From Anolis sagrei (taxonomy: Eukaryota > Chordata > Lepidosauria > Squamata > Anolidae), in the NCBI RefSeq assembly GCF_037176765.1, contig NC_090026.1, positions 131,460,752 to 131,524,751 on the forward strand: a DNA stretch of 64,000 nucleotides, read 5' to 3'. Position 1 is the first letter of the stretch, and every line of letters starts with the position of its first letter. Both the position numbers and the translations under genes were made by a program. Of the stretch, positions 48,552 through 59,691 are shown in pieces. The notes beneath the pieces are model-generated. The model was given only the letters and a program-made list of their open reading frames with translations. It searched no databases and was not told where the DNA came from.

Positions 48552-48870
48552 ATGTATTGTTGAAGGCTTTCATGGCCAGAATCACTGGGTTGTTGTAGGT
48601 TTTTTCGGGCTATATGGCCATGTTCTAGAGCAAGTAGTTCTCAACCTGGAGTCCCCAGATGTTTTTGTCCTTCAACTCCCAGAAATCCTAACAGCTGGTA
48701 AACTGGCTGGGAATTCTGGGAGTTGTAGGCCAAAAACATCTGGGGACCCCAGGTTGAGAACTACTGTTCTAGAGGCATTTTCTCCTGACGTCTCCTGATG
48801 CAGGCGAAACGTCAGGAGAAAATTCCTCTAGAACATGGCCATATAGCCCGAAAAAACCTACAACAACCCA
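48552..48870. repeat. Penelope-like inverted end pair with a hAT MITE inserted in one arm
   Basis: Left arm GAAGGCTTTCATGGCCAG to TGTTCTAGAG; right arm GGCGAAACGTCAGGAGAAAA to CCCGAAAAAACCTACAACAA. A hairpin is formed when the inserted element is ignored. It has the same arrangement as at 11301-11519. Confidence 0.8.
48631..48766. mobile_element. 136-bp hAT MITE with 8-bp target duplication TTCTAGAG
   Basis: CAAGTAGTTCTCAACCTGGA and CCCAGGTTGAGAACTACTG are the ends. The whole element folds back on itself. TTCTAGAG is at 48623-48630 and 48767-48774. Confidence 0.93.
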
Positions 48871-49227
48871 ACATTTTCTAATGTTACACCATTAAGCTGT
48901 ATCTCTGACGTTGGAGAGGGGTTGGCTGGTGACTGCTGAAAGAGCACTTTAGTTTTCTCAATGTTCAATGACTGGCCGAGCTTCTCGTATGCTTCTGCGA
49001 AGATATTTAGAGTGACTTGTAGGTCTTCTTCTGAATGCGCATAGACCACATCTTCATCAGCATACTGGAGTTCTATAACAGATGTTGTTGTAACCTTGGT
49101 TTTGGCTTTCAGTCTGCTGAGGTTAAACAACTTGCCATTTGTCTGATAGATGATTTACAAATGATTACATATGATTACAAAAGTGTGAACCCACCACTGA
49201 AAGAGTAGTAGGCCAAAGCCTGTTAGG

Positions 49228-49375
49228 GTCCTTTCACACAGCCATATAACCCAGAATATCAAGGCAGAAAATCCCACAATATCTTATTTGATCTGGGATA
49301 TCTGAGTCCACACTGCCATATATTCCAGTTCAAAGCAGAAAATGTGGGATTTTATTCAGCTGTGTGGAAGGGTTA
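49228..49375. repeat. Foldback MITE (GGTCCTTTCACACAGCC-type), whole
   Basis: Copy of the 39236/41206 family: GGTCCTTTCACACAGCCATA and CAGCTGTGTGGAAGGGTTAG with folded interior (CAGAAAATCCCACAATATC). Confidence 0.85.
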
Positions 49376-50279
49376 GAAGGCATGATCATCAAATTTGCAG
49401 AGGACACATGACTAATACAAAATCCTAATTTTCATCAAATAGTTGTACTTCCTTCTGAAGAAAGACATGATGAAGAATCCTTTGTTGCTCTGTTGGTGTG
49501 ACTTTCTTTTCCATGGTATATGTGTTATGGTGGAACTCTTGAGATGTGTACACTATGTTGATGTTTAGAAAAGGGATTATGTATGGTTGTCAAGAAAAGA
49601 AAGGGAGAAAAAGGAAAAAAAGAAGAGGGAAAGGATTTTTTTAAATAAAAAAAAATGGAATACTATGTGAACAAGCTGGAATGCTTGAAAAAAAGTGATT
49701 CCTGAAAAAGTTAAGTATGTTGGCATAATGTTAATGAAACATTTGATTATGATTTTGGACATCTTTCAATTTATACCTATTGGGTTTTTGCAATTGTCCA
49801 TCCCTGTCTATGTAAAATAGTCAGAAAGCTCTAGTCATAAGACTTTGTTGCCTGCTCCCATTCTTATGTTTTTTTTAAATTAATGTGATATCAGGATGTA
49901 TTTGGACAAATTCTGAAACTCTCTTGATCATGAAGATATATTTCTTGCCATGTAAGGAATTTTATTAAAAAAAGATACATTGGGATTTATTTATTTTTTG
50001 CATAGGATATGGTGGGGGCGGGGAGAAGTAGCTGATGGCACTATTGCTGTTATCTAGATGGAAATAGTTCTAGTTAGGAATAGTTTGCCTGGATTTTCTA
50101 TTGAAAATGTTTTAAACTTGAGTTAATGGTAAAGTATGTTATACTTATTTTGTATAAGTTGCCACCTGCATACAGATCTAGACATGTTTCATTATTTTTG
50201 AATGTATATTTTCTGATTATATATGAGATTGTTTGTGTCAAATAGTTAATACAAAATAAAAATTAAAAAAAAGTAAACC
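49376..50279. other. Unassigned AT-rich stretch with A-rich end
   Basis: No recognised coding region. It ends AATACAAAATAAAAATTAAA before a CR1 copy, which looks like the A-rich 3' end of a LINE (L1-like), but I cannot support a family. Confidence 0.3.
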
Positions 50280-51360
50280 AAAAAAAAGTTTGCAGGCGAC
50301 ACCAAATTGGGAGGGATAGCCAATATCCTAGAATACAGGAGCAGAATTTAAAACAATCTTAACAAATTAGAGAGATGGGCTAAAACTAACAAAATGAAAT
50401 TCAACAGGAACAAATGCAAGATACTCCACTTAGGCAGAAAAAAATAAAATGCAAAAATGCATAATGGGGACGTGTGGCTTGAGAGCAGTACGTGTGAAAA
50501 AGACCTTGGAGTCCTCGTGGACAACAAGTTAAACATGAGCCAGCAATGTGATGGGATTTTGGCCTGCATCAAGAGGAGCCTAGTGTCAAGAGTTCTTTCT
50601 TCCACCCTGGACATTCCAGAGATAAATAAACCCAATTTTCCTAGTTTCCAACAGACCTCACACCTCTGAGGGTGCCTGTCATAAATGTGGGTGCAAGACC
50701 TTGGAGTCCTCGTGGACAACAATGTGATGTGGCGGCAAAAAAAGCCAATGGGATTTTGGCCTGCATCAACAGGAGCATAGTGTCTAGATCTAGGGAAGTC
50801 ATGCTCCCCATGCTCTATTCCGCTTTGGTTAGACCACACCTGGAATATTGTGTCCAATTCTGGGCACCACAATTGAAGAGAGATATTGACAAGCTGGAAT
50901 GTGTCCAGAGGAGAGTGACAAAAATGATCAAGGGTCTGGAGAACAAACCCTATGAGGAGCGACTTAAAGAGCTGGGCATGTTTAGCCTGAAGAAGAGAAG
51001 GCTGAGAGGAGACTTGATAGCCATGTATAAATACATGAGAGGAAGTCATAGGGAGGAGGGAGCGAATTTGTTTTCTGCTGCCCTGGAGACTAGGACGCAA
51101 TGGAACAATGGCTTCAAACTACAAGAGAGGAGATTCCATCTGAACATGAGGAAGAACTTCCTGACTGGGAGAGCTGTTCAGCAGTGGAACTCTCTGCCCC
51201 AAAGTGTGGTGGAGGCTCCTTCTTTGGAAGCTTTTAAACAGAGGCTGGATGGCCATCTGTCGGGGATGCTTTAAATGCAATATTCCTGCTTCTTGACAGG
51301 GGGTTGGACTGGATGGCCCATGAGGTCTCTTCCAACTCTATGATTCTAGGATTCTATTTC
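50280..51360 (+). repeat. CR1 LINE 3' portion, about 1.1 kb, partly duplicated
   Basis: The best CR1 piece here. It covers LERWAKTNKMKFNRNKCKIL (with small changes), [55 protein letters not shown] and the ORF end, then the 3' UTR with ATTCTATG-like ends. A Penelope-like end piece (50585-50690) sits inside. The text around GACCTTGGAGTCCTCGTGGA occurs twice (about 50501 and 50696), so a rearrangement occurred. Confidence 0.92.
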
Positions 51361-51479
51361 TGTAAAATACACATTAATCACACAGGACAGAGACCAAAGC
51401 ACATGACAGGGTGTGGCTGGGTAGTCCTGCTGGAAGAGATAAGTTTTTAAACTCTGACAGCTGATCTAACTAGTGGACC

Positions 51480-51722
51480 TTTAGTGTGGCGGAGGCTCCT
51501 CCTTTGGAGACTTTTAAGCAGAGGATGGATGACCATCTGTTGGGAGGGATTGGATTGTAATTTTCCTGTCTGGCAGAAGGGTGTTGGACTGGATGTCCTT
51601 TTGGGCCTCTTTATTGGCTTCCACACAGCCATATAATCCAGAATATCAAGACAGAAAATCCCACAATATCTGCTTTGAACTGGGTTATCTGAGTCCACAC
51701 TGCCATATATTGTAAAATAACT
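51480..51722 (+). repeat. CR1 3' tail followed by half of a foldback MITE
   Basis: 51480-51616: GTGTGGCGGAGGCTCCTCCT to CTGGATGTCCTTTTGGGCC. 51617-51720: TTCCACACAGCCATATAATC, GAGTCCACACTGCCATATAT, one arm of the 39236 family. Confidence 0.75.
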
Positions 51723-52997
51723 TTGTGCATGAACCAAAACTTCTGTCCTTTGAAGCATCAGAGAGCAAAGGTGGACAATTTCAGAATTTGGGACTTCAGA
51801 TAAGGAATACTCAACCTGTATGTGCATGTGTACACATGCGTAGGGTGTGTGTGTATGTATGTAAATACACAGAGGGTGGAATAGATAGCTGGAAGTTGCT
51901 TTTTTATATGTAAGTGTTTTCAACTTTAGATTTTTGATACTCTTATTTCTTTCATTTGGGTATTCTTGAAGATTTGTGTGTGTTAATTTTATTTTATTCT
52001 CCCTTTGTATGTGTTCTGCTTTTATTTTACTCTATGTATGCAAAATCCTAACACAAAACTTATAAAATAAGATCCCTGCAGCCAAAGAAAACAGCATGTC
52101 TTGACACGGCTGGCGACGACCATGGATCCTTTGATGTCAACTACATTTGGCACTATGGTTTAATTTTAACTGCTTGTTTTGTCTTTGAGAATCCTATGGT
52201 TTGCAGTTTGTAGTATTTAGGATTCTGAACCAGGGTGCTTTAGTGTCCTCCCCAAATTACAAATCCCAGGATTTCAAAGGATGTCGCCATAGCAGCTAAA
52301 GAGGAATCAGCTGTTTTACATTATGTACCACAAAAGCGCTTCTTGTGCCTTTGCCTTGTTGTGGGGGTGGCAGAAGGGGTTGTTGTGCATGACGATACTT
52401 TTCTGTGTTTTGAGCAAGGCTCGGATGTGGGTCTTTCTCCACTTTGTTTGTTTCCTTCCCTTTTTCTCCTGCTCATCTTTCATCCTGAGGTTGCCTAACT
52501 ATGGCCACCCGCTTGAAAGTTGTGCCAACCGACAGCATTGCTTGATGCTAAGTAATCGGAGGCCATCTGATTGCATTACTGCTATTGGGTTTCGAACTCA
52601 TTATCTGACTTAATTTGGGTGTTCATCATCCGCAGGTTGGCGTAAGTCTTACTCCTTTGTTTGGTTTGAGTAGAGTATTCAGCCAGCTGTTGGTTCCTCT
52701 CTGCCTGACAAGCAGAACAGGAAACCCTTGAGATGGATATTTGCATCCTGTCGTTATTCTTCGTTCCTGACATTTATGGTCTTGCAAGAACCTCGGAGAA
52801 ATAGGAGGTGTTGTTCTTATGGACGACAGCACTTGTTGTGCCACCCGCCCCAATTTGGAGAGCCATTGAGTGTAAGTGCTGTAATTCAAAAACAAGCTTC
52901 TCTGGTTCCATGGAAAATGCTTTCCTGTTCAGAAAACAATTTTCCACTTACAATTGAAGATACCAGAACTTACAGAGTCTTCGAGTTTCATCTAGGT
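51723..52997. other. Largely unassigned unique sequence
   Basis: No convincing exon or RNA gene. A diverged MITE piece (AATCCTATGGTTTGCAGTTT to AAATTACAAATCCCAGG) lies at about 52170-52330. A short TGTGTGTGTATGTATGTA run is at 51844-51862. Confidence 0.35.
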
Positions 52998-53330
52998 CAG
53001 TGATGGGCAACCTTTCGAGCTTGGTGTGTCAAAATTTGCCAAAAACCTGAGCATAACTTGGGTGGAGCGTCACTTTGAGGAAAAAACCCCCATAATTTTG
53101 CAATATTTATAGTTTAAATAAGAAAAATGTATAATCCATGCTGAGTTATGGAGTGAACAATGCTCAAACATGCAGATGTTAAATTTGTAGAGCCTTTTAC
53201 AAATTTAAGGATGGAATTAGATTGGCTCATAAGGTGTATTTCTCTGTATGTGGCCACATGCGTCTGCGTGTCATCAAAAATAGCCATGCGTGTCAGTGCT
53301 GGCACACGTGTCATAGGTTCACCATCACGG
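52998..53330. mobile_element. hAT MITE (CAGTGATGGGCAACCT end), 333 bp, target duplication ATCTAGGT
   Basis: The left end CAGTGATGGGCAACCTTTCG and right end GTCATAGGTTCACCATCACGG are flanked by ATCTAGGT at 52990-52997 and 53331-53338. A member of a Charlie-like hAT group by its ends, with no coding capacity. Confidence 0.88.
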
Positions 53331-53479
53331 ATCTAGGTGAATGTCACTGTCTGAATACTGGTGTAAAACCAGTGATGGTTTTAAGTCCTTCAAAGTTGTT
53401 TGGGACCAGGTTTTGCTAGCCTTGCTTGCTTTAAATTCTCTATGTTATTGTTTATATGTAAGTTATATTAATTGTACTG

Positions 53480-53584
53480 TTTTATTTGCTTGCTGTTTTG
53501 TTTTTACTGATGTGTTGTTGGGCTTGGCCTCATGTAAGCCACCCCAAGTCCCCTTGGGGAGATGGTGGCAGGGTATAAATAAAG

Positions 53585-53621
<37 letters not shown>

Positions 53622-53632
53622 CTCAGCTAGAA
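53480..53632 (+). repeat. L2-type 3' tail and (ATT)n
   Basis: GTAAGCCACCCCAAGTCCCC, GGCAGGGTATAAATAAAGTT, then (ATT)n. 53633-54015 is unassigned. Confidence 0.75.
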
Positions 53633-54015
53633 GCATCTTCTCTCTGCTGACAGGAACGTGAAAGTAAGTGTGGTGTTTGTTTTAGCTCTGTTTTGGGAGC
53701 CAAAGCAGATGATTTATCCCTTCTCCGGCCCCAAACTGGAGGAGGAATAGTGTAGGCTTACCTTTGTACCTGCTGGCTGGTTAAAGAGAAATCCAGTACG
53801 CCTTCCCTGTCCCTTGCCAGGTCTCACCTAGAACAGGATGGTGGGAGATCCTTTTATTTGATCACTCAAAACATGTTGGGCCTCTTCTTTGGAACCCCAA
53901 AATACTGGCTCTGTTACTGTGATTGAAGTTTGGTAGCTGTAGGGATTCATGAAAATTGTGCCTACAGGAGCTACTTTCAACATAATGGAAAATTGGATTT
54001 TCTGTATGCCTTTGA

Positions 54016-54385
54016 GGGCCTTTTCACACAGCCCTATTGTTGTTGTTGTTCATTTGTTCAGTCGTTTCCGACTCTTCGTGACTTCATGGACCAGCCCACA
54101 CCAGAGCTTCCGTCGGTCGTCACCACCCGCAGCTCCTTCCAAGGTCAATCCAATCACTTCAAGGATTCCATCCATCCATCTTGCCCTTGGTCGGCCCCTC
54201 TTTCTTTTTCCTTCCATTTTCCCCAGCATAATAACAATAATGATAATAATAATAACAACAACAACAGCCCTATATCCCAGGATATCTGTTTTGAACTGGG
54301 TTATCAGAGTCCACACACAAATAATGTGGGATTTTCTGCCTTGATATTCTGGGATATAGGGCTGTGTGGAAGGACCCTGAGAGAA
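54016..54385. repeat. Foldback MITE (39236 family) split by a BovB insertion
   Basis: GGGCCTTTTCACACAGCCCT on the left and GGGCTGTGTGGAAGGACCCT on the right bound the element. The host text CAGCCCTAT is repeated at both BovB junctions (about 54025-54033 and 54267-54275). Confidence 0.8.
54034..54266 (-). mobile_element. RTE-BovB LINE 3' end
   Basis: On the minus strand: MLGKMEGKRKRGRPRARWMD, GILEVIGLTLEGA, LWCGLVHEVTKSRKRLNK, then AACAACAACA at the 3' end. Shorter than the copy at 39379. Its 5' junction is filled with AAT/AAC repeats. Confidence 0.9.
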
Positions 54386-54824
54386 TGGTACTGTTCTTCA
54401 GGCAGCTACACTATTGTAACACCAGACCTTCATTTCCATGGCTGCATCTTGTGAAATTCTGGGATTTGCAGTTTAGGGAGGGTGCTTAGAATTTGCATCC
54501 AGAGAGCTGCAGTACCAGTTTGATGGACCACAGGGTACTACTATGACTGTTAAAGTAGGACTGTATGTCTAAAATTGTATATTCTAGAAGATTAATGAGT
54601 GACTTTTTGGATAGAATAGTTAGCCCTTTAATTTGCATTCTTGAATGAGGAGTTTTATTTGCATCCTCTGCTTTACCATTGGAAAAGCTGTGCGAAGTCA
54701 TAGGAGTCAGTGCCTTGTGATAGTGTAGTGCTCACAGTCAGTAAAGGAATCGAAGTGATTGGGCCTCTTGCAGTGTGTCTCCTTCAGGAAAGATAAAACG
54801 AGATATAAATAAATATAATCAAAT

Positions 54825-55200
54825 GTGAGTGGGTTGCTGGAATTTTTCCAGACTGTCTGACCGTGCTCCAGAAGCATTCTCTCCTGACATTTCATTTGCA
54901 TCTATGGCAGGCATTCTCAGGTTGTGAGGTCTGTTGGAAACTTGGAAAATGGGGTTTATATATCTGTGGGATAATGTCCAGGATGGTAGAAAGAATGCTT
55001 GTCTGTTTGAGGCAGGTGTGAATGTTTCATTGCCCATCTTAATTAGCATTTAATAGCTTAGCAGTTTCAAAGTCTGGCTTCTTACTGTCTGGGGAAATCC
55101 TTTGTTTGGATGTGATTAGCTGGCCTCGATTGTTTCTTGTCTGGAATTCCCCTGTTTTTGAATGTTGTTCTTTATTTACTGTTAAGATTTTAGAGAGGTT
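54825..55200 (+). repeat. Old Penelope-like fragment
   Basis: A diverged family end (CCAGAAGCATTCTCTCCTGA, TGCATCTATGGCAGGCATTC, GAGGTCTGTTGGAAACTTGG) running into text matching the 23.5-kb copy. It has more substitutions than the copies at 23-30 kb. 54386-54824 and 55201-56284 show nothing recognised. Confidence 0.65.
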
Positions 55201-56284
55201 TTAAAAAATATACCATGAGTGTTTGGATTTTTCATTGGGTTGTCTTTGTTTGCACGCTTGAGATCTGTAAGCCCCTAATATGCTGGGAAAGCTGTCTTTT
55301 GGAAGCAACCAAAGAGTAAACCAAAATACAAAGAGAAATAACACATGCATAAGGAAAATCTGTTAAAAGGTGAGCCCTTTGTGAGAGACTTCACAAAGTC
55401 TACAAGACAAAAAGTTGGTAGGTGGGGAGGTTGAAAGATTATTTTCTCGTGCATCTCCATTAAGCCTTGACACAAGAGAACTGTTGCTTTTGTGGCACGA
55501 GGAAGCATTTTATTTGTCACACAATCCTTCCTTAAGCCTTTGTTCAGCCAATTCCTGAAACCTCAAGGCAGAAAAAAAAATTCATAAGAAGTTCAGTCAT
55601 TATTACAGTCCACCAGTTCCCAAATTATTGATTTCCTTCACGGGCTCATCCTGCACACCTCTTGTGCAGTAATTGTCTTTGAAACTGTGTTCTGTGTGAA
55701 GTAGAGTTGCCAGGCTGTGTCAGTAGCTTGTTTGCTTGGTTTGCAAAAAGCGGATATGAAAAGGTGTTCATTAAGGCCTGTGAGATTGAAAACTACGATT
55801 GGGGATTCTAGGTCACACTTCCACTGTTCTGCCAATGTGTAGGGAGTACTAATGAGACCTGTTAGGACTAGTGTCAGCATTTTCCTCTGAAATGCCAAAA
55901 AGCACCCTGTCCACAGCAGTTGCACACAGAAGGTGGAAAGGAATAAAGATGAGCACACTGTCTTTGAAGCACTGCAAAACCCTATGTGAGATTGTCACAA
56001 AAAATATCATTGCGGATTTGATAAATATGGATTTAATGATGTGTGGGAATGAATGAGTTGAATGGAAGGATGTATGGATGGAGTTAATAATTTTGGAAAC
56101 ACCAGTAAAAGACCAAGGCCTGCAATGACTAACTACGTGCTTGCTGGACTGTAATTAAAAGTTGCTAATAAGAACTGAATGATAAACTCTGATAAGAAGT
56201 GTGACAATGGTTCTTTCAAGTTAAGGAAATGTTTACAACATTCCTTATGTTAAGAAGGAAGTCAACACAAGCCTTGTGTTTATT

Positions 56285-56790
56285 TCAAATATTTATTTAT
56301 TTGAAATATTTATATCCCGCACTTCTCCCCACAAGGAGGACTCAGCGCGGCCTCACATGAGCATCAGAGGATGCTTACAACATAAATACCATAAAAACTA
56401 CAACTCACAATAAAATCATTTTAAAACATTGTACATCATCAATAAAATTTAACAATGAATTAATGGATTAACGTGCCAGTAAAACCAAGCCGAGCCGGGA
56501 GAAACTGTGTCGCAAAAATCCAAATTTCCTTTTCCTATTGCCGCTGGCTTCTAATTGAACACCTGGCCCCAGAGCCAGGTCTTCAGTTGTTTTCTAAAGG
56601 ACAGGAGGGAGGTGGCCGACCTGATATCCTTAGAGAGGGAGTTCCACAGATGGGGGCCACTGCCAAGAAGGCCCTGTTTCTCGTCCCCACAAACCGTATT
56701 TGCGAGAGTGGTGGGATCTCTCCTGATGATCTTAAGCTTCGTGATGGTTCATAGCAGGAGATATGTTCGGACAACACCAATCAAGAAGAG
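56285..56790 (-). repeat. L2 3' end, diverged
   Basis: The tail (TTATATCCCGCACTTCTCCC) is at the left. On the minus strand, LSEHISCYEPSRSLRSSG and RFVGTRNRAFLAVAP. More diverged than the L2 copy at 42871. 56791-57400 is unique and unassigned. Confidence 0.8.
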
Positions 56791-57408
56791 TCAACATCTG
56801 GCCAGGAAACTGAGATGGGACCAGGATGAAAGACGTCTATCATTAATTTACAAGTTTGGGACGACATCAGCAAAATATTCCTATAAAAAGTCTCAGTCTA
56901 ATAATGTTTACATTGTGGCAGACCAGAGGAGTCTGGTTCACTCGCCATGCTCTGCTCCATGGGAAGGACAGAGATGGTGTATTTGGAGAGTGGCAGATTT
57001 GCAAGGGAGCAGTCTGGTCACTTTGAAGCTTCTTTCTCAAGGGAAGAGGAAGAAGTGCACTTTTGGAGTCTTAGATTTTGTGCAGGGAGTCAGGTTCTGT
57101 TGTATAGAAAACAGAGATCTGGTCCTTGGCATTGTTTTTAGGGAAAGATAAATTTTGAGGTTATGGAAGTTTTGGACCTGTGCGTTGGCAGGCTGCAGGA
57201 AAGCAGGTCTGGCCTAACAGGTGCTTCTCCAAGGAGGGAAAAAAGAATATAATAATATTTGAGTGCATGAGGATGGGTGCAGGTAAATGTGGTGTGAATG
57301 TTGAGTGAAAATGTAATTCTCCTTTGTTTTTAGTCATGTAATTGTGAATCCAATGTAGTTGCATAGAATCTGTATGTCTGTATGTCCAAGGTCATTATTT
57401 GTCTAAAT

Positions 57409-57766
57409 CAGGGGTCCTCAAACTTTTTAAACAGAGGGCCAGGTCACAATCCCTCAAACTATTGGAGGACCGGATCATAATTTGAAAAAAAAAATGAATT
57501 AATTCCTATGCACACTGCACATATCTTATTTGTAGTGCAAAAACACTTAAAACAATACAATAATTAAAAATGAAGAACAATTTTAGCAAATATAAACTTA
57601 TTAGTATTCCAGTGGGAAATGTAGGCCTGCTTTTGGCTGATGAGATAGGATTGTCATTGTTGTGTGCTTTCAAGTCGTTTCAGACTTAGGTTGACCCTGA
57701 GCGAGGACCAGGTAAATGACCTTGGAGGGCCGTATCCGTACACTGGGCCTTAGTTTGAGGACCCTG
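57409..57766. mobile_element. hAT MITE (CAGGGGTCCTCAAACT ends), target duplication GTCTAAAT
   Basis: Sister of 35000-35357 in opposite orientation and of identical length (358 bp). GTCTAAAT is at 57401-57408 and 57767-57774. Confidence 0.93.
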
Positions 57767-57774
57767 GTCTAAAT

Positions 57775-59691
57775 GTTTTCTGTAATTTGATATACCCTCT
57801 CACACTGGAAATTGCAATAAAAAGAACCCATGCTTTAGAGTTATTGAAAAGTCATTCATGACAAGATGGGATTTAAAACAAATCTGTGCCTTCCTTGAGA
57901 AGCATGCTCTTAATTACGATGCATAATCCATAGGTGGTTGGGGTCACACATGTTTGAGACACGTGGTGTTTGCTTATCCCGTTTTGTGTCTAAACTAAGC
58001 AAAAGGTGAACTGTAAATGAGAGAGAAATCAAAATGGTCTCATCTTTTTGCAGTCTCTTTACATGTTTTGTTGGATAGCTATTATTTGGGCCACAGTGAC
58101 GGCCGAACTGCACGGGAAACGGGAAAGAGTCGGAGAGAGATTAGAGTGCCTTGCGACAGAGCGGCACTTAAACAGAGTAGGGGAAATGTCAAACAAGCTT
58201 TTCCTGTACCATAAGAACCCAAAGTGTTTACTCCTAATCCTTGGAAATCCTGTTTCTAGGCTTTGCAGAGCTGGAATGGCAAGCTGGGAGGAGCTGTGAG
58301 CCGGTGGCCGTCGAGGGGCATCCTCTTTCCTGACAACACCGAGGTACAAACAAGACCTTCCCTGCCTTCTTTCCCTTTCTCACTATTGTTTCTGTTCTCT
58401 GTTCAGACTGTGGTTTCCTTAGCTTATGTACTATTCCCTCGGATTAGTTGAAGCTGGGCAGTTCAGCAAATAATTGACAGGGTTTGGATTCTTAATCAGA
58501 CCTTTTGACTTCTGGGTCTTTCAAGTGTTTCTTAGCCCTCGGGGCAGAGTGCATTTTCATCTGTGAAGAGTTTGCCTTCCTTTCTAAATTGCTGAGTGGG
58601 TGGACTCACACAGTTTGAAATCTCATTATCTTGATTTAGCTGTGGCTAACACTGGGTTACCAGTTCCTTCTGGCATAGGAACCTCAGTGTTCAGAAAGAC
58701 CACAAAAACAGCAGCACTTGCCTCCCTGCCTTGGCGCCATGAGTCACCCCTTCTGCCAGGAAAAGTTGCAAAATGCCAAGCTGTTCAGCCGAAAAACTTC
58801 TGTTCCTTAGAGACCCAAACACCTGGTAGTTTCTGCAGCTGCTTGCTCAGGATCACACCTCCCTGTCTGTGTGAATAATCATCCTTGCATATATATGTCA
58901 TCAGCTACTTTGGAGGAGTGTTGGCAGAAAAAATAGACTATACATATATTGGAATCATCTGTTTAAATGCAGGTAGGGTGTTAGAAATTGTATGAGTTGG
59001 AGTCCAAAATGTCTGGAGGGCTGAAGTTTGCCCTGTGAACATCCATGGAGCCGCTTTTGGAGAAGGCATGGTGGTCTGCCTTTGGAGGGAAGAAGCAGCC
59101 TCCCGTTCACAGGTCCTCAGGGAACATTGTGATCCACATCCTTATTTCTGCAGCTTTCCGTGTGACCAGCTGGCGCCTGCTGACTTCTCTTTTCCCCTTC
59201 AAAATATAGAACACTTGTCTTTTCTGGTCCATGAGTCATATCTTGAATAGTCTCAAATTAAGAGTAAAATATAGCCCTACTGTATAGACTTTGGCAAAGG
59301 CTTGGACCCACAGTTTATTTTGATTTTCTCGTGTCCCTGTTTGTGAATGTCAATCTTTGGCTTTCGGTGTCTGCAACAGAGCTGCCCCTTCTGGCTTAAT
59401 TCCTTTGGAATGCACATCTGAAGGGTCCCTTCATATTCTGCTCCCATTAGATGTAAACATTTGAGAAAGCAACTTGATTTGCGTCGGTCTTGTTTACTAT
59501 CCTGGTAGCATTGTGAGATTCCCCCCTCCCCCTGATTTTTAGTAAAAGGACCTCATTGTTTAATCATTCCATCGGCAACTTTAATGTTTTTGTCTTGGTT
59601 TTTGAAAAAACATTTCTTAATAATACTCAACTGTTTGCAAAAACTGTAGGTGGCTCGTGTCGTATTATTAGCCGTGTCCCTTCCTCTCCCA
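57775..59691. other. Unassigned, mostly unique sequence
   Basis: The longest repeat-poor stretch downstream of the divergent promoter. Apart from the candidate exon at 58260-58343 I see no supported gene. A (TATA) run is at 58890-58900 and a poly-C stretch at 59521-59534. Confidence 0.35.
58260..58343 (+). other. Candidate internal coding exon, unidentified
   Basis: A pyrimidine-rich acceptor (TGTTTCTAG) and a donor GAG/GTACAA bound 84 nt. One frame is open, with 28 codons beginning ALQSWNGKLGG and ending ILFPDNTE. It lies in a repeat-free stretch on the same strand as the exon at 45.9 kb. In the phase implied by the ATG at 45963 the reading frame closes, so the two cannot be joined directly if both are coding. 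I do not recognise the peptide. Confidence 0.25.

Larger units (their letters stand above)
47345..49145 (-). mobile_element. LINE of undetermined clade with RT motif and C-terminal zinc finger, split by at least three insertions
   Basis: Pieces in minus-strand order: 49130-48870 with IELQYADEDVVYAHSEEDLQ (RT catalytic YADD-type motif, third D changed to E); 48548-48415 with ENVDHFRYLGCHLSTKVNID and SSASAAFFRMKQRVFEDRD; 48240-48000; 47755-47345 with HRLPKQLLYSKLNNGKR and CPHCGRRFRS. It is interrupted by a Penelope end, an L2-type tail (48245-48415) and another LINE end (47755-48000). Confidence 0.7.

Noticed and set aside
50672-51274. 200-codon open frame with good codon continuity
   Set aside because: It is the CR1 ORF2 C terminus ([32 protein letters not shown]), not a host gene.
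55638-55958. 106-codon minus-strand frame with a hydrophobic start
   Set aside because: No family resemblance, no promoter or splice context, and of a length expected by chance in a unique 1-kb stretch.
57161-58451. Several frames of 60-96 codons around the candidate exon
   Set aside because: Apart from the splice-bounded 84 nt at 58260-58343, none shows splice signals or recognisable protein sequence.
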